Position numbers and translations under genes: made by a program. A stretch of DNA of 64,000 nt, from NCBI GenBank assembly GCA_013368315.1, contig JAACJM010000002.1, positions 310,001-374,000 of the forward strand. Reading direction: 5' to 3'. The notes beneath the pieces are model-generated. The model was not told the origin of the DNA and made no database searches. It saw only the letters and a program-made list of their open reading frames with translations. Positions 56,400 through 64,000 of this stretch are shown here, one piece after another (the stretch's first letter is position 1; each line of letters begins with the position of its first letter). This stretch comes from Tetrapyrgos nigripes (taxonomy: Eukaryota; Basidiomycota; Agaricomycetes; Agaricales; Campanellaceae).

Positions 56400-59290
56400 T
56401 TACCCCAAAATATTTGTGTCCAAGTTATAGATGACAGTAATGTCATGGAGGAGGTGATTCAGGCTATCATGCTTGATTTGCCTGAAGACAATCCCAATGC
56501 GTCTTTAGTAGTTGGTTTTGAAGTTGCAGCTCAAGGCCACATGTCAGCTCGAGGCCATACTGCAGTGATTCAAATGGCATACAAAGAGCATGTTTATATT
56601 CTTCAGGTACACTGTTCTTACTGTCATTCTTACTGTCATAATTCCTTTTCTCATTTCTAGATTGGCGAAATGCTTGCTTAGAAACATCTCCTGAAACAGC
56701 TGTTACTCTTACTGTGAGATCGACGAATTCTCAAGGTGGGAAAGCTTATTAATGCTGATATGAAGCATATTGAAGCAACTATGGGGTTAGCACGGCATAC
56801 ATTTGCTGTTGGGATTGAGCTTGCAAGTCTAGCAAATGAACAGCAGGTTGTCAAGACAGTGAAGGTCAGCTTGGCTGATCTTACTGCTGCTGTTCTGAAG
56901 AAGTCCCTTACCAAGAATGTTTCTGAATGAATCAGTTCAAATTGGAACAATAGGGATCTCACTCCCACTCAGATACAGTATGCCACTCGGGATGCATTTG
57001 CATCTTTATGCATTGTGCAAGATACCTGTCCCTCTGAACCTGGTGTATTGGTGTTGCTACTTGGGAAGGATGCCAAACTAGTTGCTCAGGGAAAGTTGGC
57101 AAAAACACACCAATCCAGATCCATGGCTTGATGGACTACATATCACACCCACTCAGGTCGTGGTCACTGTTGAGGAGGTAGTCATTTCTGTGGCAATCAT
57201 TGGTTCTCACAAGAAGCATGCTCTGAGCAAATTCTACTCTGACAACACTGATATACCGTTCGATGTGGTATGTCTTCAGAGTCATCTTTGAGTAATTTCC
57301 TTTCCATATACATCACACAATCCAGTACCCCAGCCATCCTCAGCTCCTCAAGCTGCTATTTCACCAGAAGCTCTTCCAGTGATAACTTGTGATTCATTGT
57401 GATTGGATGTGTCATCAGGATCAGATTCAGAGAGACCAGATGATTTTGTTAATCTGGTGATGGATGAATACACACCTAATGACAACGATACTCCTGATGA
57501 TCCCAAAGAAGCCAGTATAGATTTTCAGAGCCAAAATGATGCAGTTTTGACAATAGGGCCTTGCAGTGCACCTCTATCCATATCCACATTAATTCGCAGC
57601 TGAGTCATGAAGGATCCTTGGCATGGCTTTGACATTTTTTATCTTTCCAGAGGTCATGGCCTTGTAGTTCCTTTTGTGTGGGCACTTCATGATGCAATGT
57701 TCATTCCAGATCCTGAGATCTTCCTAGGCACCAAAAATCAAACTTGGGACAACATGTTACAATACAAGGCAAAGTGGCTCTGGCAACATTGTCAGCATAC
57801 TATTCCACCTCCTGAACTCCTCTATCCACTTGTGAGGGATGTGCTTCATATGTATGGTCCCCTGAAAGATGCCAAAATAGGACTTCCACTATTCCATGTG
57901 GCAGCATGGAAGGTGGTGAAGAACTTACTGGAACTTGTCCAGAATGGGTTCCTATCCGATCCTCCTGGAGTCTTGCTCTATACAGTTATTGGTCTTGACT
58001 CCAAAGCTGGTGGACTTCCTATCTATCAATGCTCCCAGGGTACAAACATGACTGAGGGTGGTGTTCATTCCCATCTTCTACAACTACTCCCTTCATGTGG
58101 TGCATCACCTCATCATATGTGCACATGTCTGTTAGACTTTACTCTAAAGCATAGCTTAACTGTGAGCCTTCCTTCCTTGTCTGTGTGATGTGCTAAATTT
58201 TGAGCAGGCTGGTCATTTCAATTACACTGGACGACAATACCTAGGACATGATTCAATATGGCTCTTGAATGAAATCCAAGAGCTTGAAATCACAGTCACT
58301 GACCACTAAGAATTAGTTATAGCACCAATCACTCCACAGCAGCTACCCTGGGTAAACAGAAACCTGTATCTATCCATTGACAAAGAGATTGGAATACTTC
58401 CAATCCCAGAAGATGTACAACAGGATGCTAACCTTTCACAGTACAATTCTGAGTGTGATAGCAAACTGCCACAAGCCTCTCTTGCACAAATGCAGGGGAC
58501 TCAGAAGGCAGTGCTCCCTGTACACACCTTGGCAGAGAAGGAATTGTTCAAGGACTTGATGCAAACTAGTACCACATTCAATCCCAATGGCAGAGCTGGT
58601 CCTGTCAGTCTTGACGCTGTCCAGCTATGGAATAGGTATGCTGAAGAAGATAGAAACATTTTTTACAAGGTAATTGTGCAAGTTACTTGTGAATTTCTGA
58701 AGCTGATTCAAGTTTTGAATAGATTTCAGAACAACTTGCTGCATACTTCAATGGCAATTGGAAGCAAAACTCAAACATTATCCAGTCAGTATCTCTCAAC
58801 CTTCAAGAAACAAGCAAACTCAGTGAACTTTTATATGATTCCAAACATACTGAGCAACTGCTTCCAATGCTGCCAAGCCACATACCATCACGACTTGTCA
58901 CCCAAGGTCTCTTAATATGTGACGACTCGACTCCAACCATGTGTGTACGAAGTATTTTATTTTTGAGAAAATAATTACTGACCTTACAAAGGATACAAGA
59001 TAATGCTTCAAGCATGGAACCCACTCAATTGATCCAACAAACTGAAGCACTGAGTCGTCAATGAGTGCAGCAGCACCAACCTCCAAAACCTACAAACCAA
59101 AGAGCGACACTGTCCTCGATGTGGTTAGAGTGAAGGATGTGGGGGTAGACGGGCATGGTTCTATTGTAAGAATGCATGTCAGTACTGCAGTGCAGAAAGT
59201 GTCAGGGTCTGTGGTGATAGAAATGAGAAGATCAAGGATTGCAGACCAAGAGACTTACCTCAAGCAGCATTGAACTACCAAGGCTTGTAG
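56400..59290 (+). pseudogene. Decayed transposon gene with 3'-5' exonuclease-like N-terminus and Cys-rich C-terminus
   Basis: The first part (NASLVVGFEVAAQGHMSARG, HTAVIQMAYKEHVYIL, RRILKVGKLINADMKHIEA, LTPTQIQYATRDAFASLCI) follows the RNase D-like 3'-5' exonuclease pattern. The middle (MKDPWHGFDIFYLSRGHGLV, WALHDAMFIPDPEIFLG, YPLVRDVLHMYGPLKDAK, GLDSKAGGLPIYQCSQGTN, TEGGVHSHLLQLLPS, SLAQMQGTQKAVLPVHTLAE) matches a protein I remember as abundant and repeat-associated in mushroom genomes. The end is Cys-rich (HCPRCG, SEGCGGRRAWFYCKNACQYC). TGA replaces an expected Arg in LL-stop-DRRILK, VSE-stop-ISSNW and RS-stop-VMKDPW; TAG also occurs. Several frame changes reflect introns plus decay. Confidence 0.65.
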
Positions 59291-60290
59291 AGACTGAAAG
59301 CTATCTCATTTGATAGTAGTACATATTTTCTCACTTTGAAAAATCATTACATTTTTAAAAGAAACATCAGTGTCAAACAAAGTGCTACACTATGTACTAC
59401 TTAAACTGTACTTCCTCATAACAAAAAAGTGTGAAAAAGAATCATCTCCCCCAGTTGCTGCAATGCTGTGAAAGTGAGACAAACCAGGACAAGTGACAGA
59501 GACATGAGTGTTGGTGGCTGCATCATTGGAGGTGGAGACAGTTAGATTGAAGGAGGAACTACCATAAGTAAGCATGTTGAGGATTCCACTTGATTGAGGA
59601 GTAGAAGGACAGCTGGACAACACCCCACAGACTGTGACTAGCACTAAGTACATGCATATTAAGTGTGAAGTTGCACAAGGCATGGCCATGGTAGGGAATG
59701 CATGTGAAGATGGTAAGGAGAGTCATGATGCAACATTGGCAGTGAGTTGCATGGAGTTGTGCAAGGAAGTCTGGGGTGGATTTTAGGACATTGAAGTGGC
59801 AGCATTCCGCATTGTACCTGGGAACAAAAGTTTTAGAAAAGAAAGTACAACGAAGTGAAGGAAAGAAGGAGGATGGATAAAGGTTTAAAGAGCAAGATAA
59901 ACTTATCAGTGGTCAGAAGGTGAAGATAGATGACGCAAGTCATGGTTGCATACTCTATGAAGATAGAAAGAAAGTAGTGTTATAATAGGATTGATAAAGA
60001 CCTTCTAACTTGGAAAAGTGCAATAAGTAAGAGGAGAATTGGAGGAGAGGTCCAGGTGCAGTGAGGAATGGAGGAGGAAGGCAGCATCAAACTTTGAAGG
60101 GAAGGTGCAGATGCTGCCTTGGTTACCAGTTGTTCTGAGAAGCCCATGAAAGACATCATAATGGTCTCAACTGTGATGCTGGGCATTTCAGTTGTCAGGA
60201 AGGGCAGAGACTGGCTTAATTTGAGTGACAACAAATAGGGGTGGGAGTTTGAACCTGTGGAAAGGATCTGGGAGGCTGCTACGACATAAA
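59291..60290. other. Non-coding with an older Helentron-like body
   Basis: The part about 60050-60280 (minus strand GGTTCAAACTCCCACCCC, CTGCCCTTCCTGACAACTG, GAGACCATTATGATGTC) is the body of another Helentron-like copy. Copy 3 abuts its 5' side, so it may be nested in this older copy. A minus-strand frame at 59689-59390 starts with a signal-like segment but has no support. Confidence 0.4.
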
Positions 60291-60609
60291 CTGGGGCAAA
60301 GGGCCATCACTTTGCATGGCAAATTACAAGGCCCTTTCATGTAGTCTAACTCAGGTTATGCAGAAGAGAGGGGGAATCAGTGGAAAGTGAGGGAAGAAGG
60401 GTGTTAAGCAGACTGATTTGACATGCTAGCATGATGTCATGGTCATTGACATCAACAGTCCTTGGATCTGGTCCATACTGAGTCTGGACATTCTGGTTGT
60501 CGGGAAGGGCAAAGACCAGCTGTGGCAGCAAAAAGGGGTGGGAGTTTGAGGTCATGGTAAAATTTTCGAGGTCAACATAAGTTAACTCATCCTTTAAGAG
60601 GCCTCGTAA
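60291..60609 (-). mobile_element. Helentron-like element, copy 3 (319 bases)
   Basis: On the minus strand the 5' end is TTACGAGGCC at 60609. The body holds GGATGAGTTAACTTATG, CTCAAACTCCCACCCC, CTTCCCGACAACCAG and CAATGACCATGACATCATGC. The subterminal GGCCTTGTAA is followed by the hairpin TTTGCCATGCAAAGTGATGG and the end TTTGCCCCAG at 60291. It lacks the three insertions present in copy 1 and so shows the empty foldback site. Confidence 0.7.
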
Positions 60610-61745
60610 CATTGTTTCTTTCTGTGTTTTCCATTGTTCCATGTTTGATCCATTCATCCCCAGTCTCCTCACATGTTTCACCTGCAATTGACATCTCATC
60701 ATTTCAAATATTATTAGCACACCCTGAGAGACTCAACTCATCCTTCACTTTGTCTTCCTTACATTGTCATTCATCAAAATCAGTCACTTTCCCTTCCTTA
60801 CTTACAAGTCTAGATAGCTCTTACTAGCTGATCTTTGTGTTACCCTCCCACCTCTCTCATACTGACTTTAGTCTTCAGTAATTACCTACTTGTACGTGTT
60901 TTCTGAGTCCAACTGCCAAATACACCCAGGGGAGTTGCAGTTTCAGGGCTCCTTGGAAGATTCCTATCTCAAGAAATTTCACAGAACAAGTCTGTGAGAT
61001 GATTAGCTACTTGGATCCGAGATATCTGAAATAACTTCAGAGTCAGTTGTTGGGGTCATTGAAGTTGTTCAGCTTAAGGTTCTCTCCATCAGTTCAAAGT
61101 GTTTTTGACTTCTTTGTTAACTGGCAGAGACCCATGAATATACCTTGTTGGTACCTCATACTTGTGCTGCATCTTGAAATACCATCAGGAAACTGGTCCT
61201 TGGAAAATGAATTGAAAGCTTTCGTGCAAATGGACATATAGCAAACAGAAAATCAATCATATGCAGAGCAGGGGTGTCCTTGGTGAGGACCCAGGGAGGC
61301 TTAATTTAGATTATGAGGCTGAATGAAATGAGGCTGAGTTCTTTACACTCTGTTTCTGTGTGTGGTGGTGCATATTCATCCCATCTCCTCCCATGCTGTT
61401 GTTTCCAGTTTCCTCCGAGTCCTTGCCCATATCTGCAGCCCTGGCATTTCTTAAACATGACCAAACAACAACATTGTCTCAATATCTTTGTGACCGGTAA
61501 CAGAAGTTTCCAATCTTGATCTTTCATTTCGTTGTCTTTTTTCTTCATCCTGTTCTTTTTTTATTGCTTTACTTTTTCTTTTGCTCAGTGTCTCACTTTA
61601 AGGCCTCAAATTGGGTCCATCAATTCTTTAAGGGTTATTTAAGGTTTAAGGGTTGATTCAAGGGTTTGATTTAAGGCTTAAATTCTGAAAAGGAGCAAAA
61701 AATTTTCTGAGGGATGACACAGATTTCTGTGTAAGATAAATGTAG
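60610..61745. other. Non-coding with Helentron-like 5' end and TTAAGG repeats
   Basis: At about 61307 TTATGAGGCTGAATGAAATG with GAGGCTGAGTTCTTTACACT is the second subfamily 5' end (compare about 41729). From 61600 to 61690 TTAAGG and GTTTAAGGGTT motifs are repeated; CCTTAA motifs recur inverted at 62590-62695, flanking the hAT relic. No gene is supported. Confidence 0.4.
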
Positions 61746-62575
61746 CTAGCCTATGTATTCCTCATCAGAAGGTATCTCAATAGCTCTGTCATCAGGAATT
61801 TCGTCCTCTTCAGCACCTGCAAGGGTCCATAAGTATAGCCTCCTCATCAATCTGACCACGAGTAACGCCCGCCCGCTTTGGAAGACCACCAAATAGAGTT
61901 TGTAGTGTGAACAAATTTGGGTCCACAATATCCTTGTTTTGTTCATCGTTCTCTGCTTGACGAGCCTCACCTATCCACTTTGCCATTTATGTATGCCATC
62001 CAGAAGCTATAGAACAAGTGCCTGCCCACGTTCGGTCTCATCTTTGTCATTAATATCTTCAAGGAGATCTGGATAGTGCGGAACACTCAAAAGCTTATCC
62101 ACAGAGTCTTGCTTATGGTTCCTTGTGATTTGATTGAACCCTTTGCTTGATTAATCATGCATATCAGCTCCAACCTAAGGGAATGGATGAGTAAGATACG
62201 AGCAAGGACATAAATTAGAACACTCACTGTATGCAGCTTTTGTACCCTTTTCAGACCCAAACAATTCTGCTGAGGATTGGATGAACTTGGTGCTTGAGAG
62301 CAGACATTCACACCCCATCTGATTCACAACAATCTTGAATTACTTGACAGCAAACAGTGCCAATACACGAATCTCCACAGAGCCACTCAATGCTTTCCAT
62401 GTGGCAATAGGATCTCGACCCTTTGTTTCATTAGAATTTAAATAGTTAGTCAAAAATAAAGAGCGTACCATGGCTCCCTCGAAATCATTCTTTGATGACA
62501 GAAATTCTTTGAATGGACTTGTTGTTGGCCCCAGGGACTCCGAGCGCAAATAAAAACTATAGTTCTCACAGAATT
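61746..62575 (-). pseudogene. hAT transposase C-terminal relic
   Basis: Minus-strand segments in order read KGRDPIATWKALSGSVEIRV, LALFAVK then IFKIVVNQMGCECLLSS, LGLKRVQKLHTV, SVDKLLSVPHYPDLLEDIND, NLFTLQTLFGGLPKRAGVTR and EEDEIPDDRAIEIPSDEEYI. The block with IVVNQ and GCE(R) is the hAT C-terminal dimerisation motif. The sequence after it matches the tail of basidiomycete hAT transposases as I remember them. Frameshifts separate the parts, and the catalytic and zinc-finger regions are missing. TTAAGG/CCTTAA arrays on both sides suggest an internally deleted element of about 1.1 kb. Confidence 0.65.
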
Positions 62576-64000
62576 TACTTAGCCAAGCTTAACCCTTAAA
62601 TCCCACCCTTAGGCCTTAAAATTCTCCTCTCAAAATCATAACCCTTAAATTTAAGGGTATTAAGCCCTTGAAGTGCTTAAGGCTTAAGACCTTAAGCCCA
62701 GTGAAAAATCACACAGACGAGATCCAACTGGATGTCGAAATTTCCAAGTAGATACAAGTTGTACTGAGTTGTACAGATAAAATCTGATACGGCAAGGACT
62801 TTTTGGAAATCCTGGGACTTGGTCAGATTGATGCCAAGCATATCTGAGTAGTTCTGCCATCAAATCCTCTTGTACAGAGAGTGGTTTCCTCTTCATATTC
62901 TATCTATTGTTCTCGAATTCCCTATCATCGCACCATCTCCAAACTCGTTATCCTTGTCCAGCTCTAAACCAGCTCTTTCAAACTCTGCAACATTCAAGCT
63001 CCACTTTGTGCAATGTGGATGATGCGTCCTTTCGTCCCTTCCACCACATCTCCCTGGGCCCTCTCTCCCTCCCTCCTGCTCTCTCCCACTATCCATACTA
63101 CCTCCCTCCTCTCTTCTCCAAGGCATTGTCATTTTGACTTTTCCTCTATGGCAGGCTAACATGCAAGGCTCTATCTCCCTTGCCCACCGACACTACTAGA
63201 TACCACCAAACACTATAACAACCTACCAGAATGCGTCAAACACATCAACAAGCCAACGACCATTCTTCTAGAAGATAGTTACATGGAATATGTGGTAGGA
63301 CTCTTTGCTAGGCAAAGCTGTATGTGGGCAGGGTGGATGAGATGCTCCAAGGTACTGAAGTAACAGCCTGGCCCGAATTATAGGCTACTACAGGTGCATA
63401 CATGCTTTCTTTAGTTTGGGATTGAGTAACGCTGACCTGCCTTTTGTCTCTACCTTGATTTCTGTCTCACTTTTTAAGCTTCAATCTCAACAGACCTTCG
63501 AAGTTAAAGCGGTTCATCTCGACTTTTACTCTAGTTCCTAACTCAATACTAATTTAGATTCTAGGCATGTCGAAAACCGGCCGATAAGTGCAAGAACAAT
63601 GGGTGGTATGTACTCTTCTTATTTATTTTCGTTGCCATTCTTATTCTTTGCTTTTCAGAGTCTTCCACTTCGTGTTTTGCACCACTGCGGACTTAGTAAA
63701 CTTGGTTCACCTTTGGTTTTCTTGTTAGGATCTGGACTTTGTATTATGCAGTTGTAGTTGGATATAGTCAGATATTGTGTAACATAGTAGAAGCTGATAA
63801 TTATATGTATTTCTGATCCTGTCCGAGATGAAATGCCTGCTGAAATCTGATTAGGTCTGACACTATCTGACACTACAGGCGTTTATGCGAGTGCTATAAC
63901 CAGCGCAAACCAGTTGGGTCAAGCCAGATCCAGTCAGAATCTGTCATGCTGCATGTAAAATTCTATGAGTCCCTACAACTACTGCCAACTGGAGCCGACA
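62576..64000. other. Repeat border and intergenic sequence to the window end
   Basis: At 62695 AGCCCAGTGAAAAATCACAC follows a TTA (62692-62694) and is the end of the MITE family seen at 14449-14893; its other end is not found in the window. After that there are only short open frames, a pyrimidine-rich part (63020-63110) and AT-rich sequence. No gene is supported. Confidence 0.45.

Noticed and set aside
59390..59689. Possible small secreted protein on the minus strand
   Set aside because: The signal-like start is suggestive, but the region is repeat-rich and CpG-poor, with no introns or homologue that I recognise.

Overview
The window looks like nuclear DNA of an agaricomycete fungus (Basidiomycota). 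Host genes have many short GT-AG introns of about 50-60 bases. They include membrane-protein families typical of mushroom-forming fungi (DUF6534 and other 7-TM proteins, single-pass surface proteins), and the mobile elements include a Plavaka-type transposase, which is characteristic of this group. I saw no tRNA, rRNA or CRISPR. All assignments come from reading the sequence and from remembered family features; no search was run.

Layout. 1-13.1 kb is gene-rich: a cytochrome P450 cut by the window edge, a 10-exon DUF6534 membrane protein, a small unknown protein, an 849-aa multi-pass membrane protein with a His-rich tail, and a single-pass membrane protein. 13.7-27.1 kb is a nested transposon cluster: a rolling-circle-like element holding three inserted small elements, then a 7.6-kb Plavaka-like element with transposase and two further genes, then a Tc1-like element inside a small MITE. 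27-31 kb is repeat-rich. 31.2-45.4 kb holds three more intact-looking host genes (a surface protein with pentapeptide-like repeats, a two-module surface protein, and a 7-TM protein) among small TIR elements and satellite-like repeats. 45.5-64 kb is almost entirely decayed transposons: a Tc1-like element with about 420-base inverted repeats, a 3.6-kb TA-flanked element with a large DDE transposase, a transposon gene with a 3'-5' exonuclease-like region, and a hAT relic.

Two themes stand out. First, a repeat family (at least eight pieces) has a 5' end whose complement lies just inside a 3' hairpin. It inserts without target duplication, shown by an interrupted transposase codon that is restored exactly when the element is removed. 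This fits a non-autonomous Helentron/Helitron2-like rolling-circle element. Second, most in-frame stops in the otherwise readable transposon genes are TGA where arginine (CGA) is expected, on both strands and in five unrelated genes. This is a CpG-to-TpG decay signature; the introns and frames of host genes are clean. Several nested insertions can be verified inside the window because uninterrupted paralogous copies are also present.
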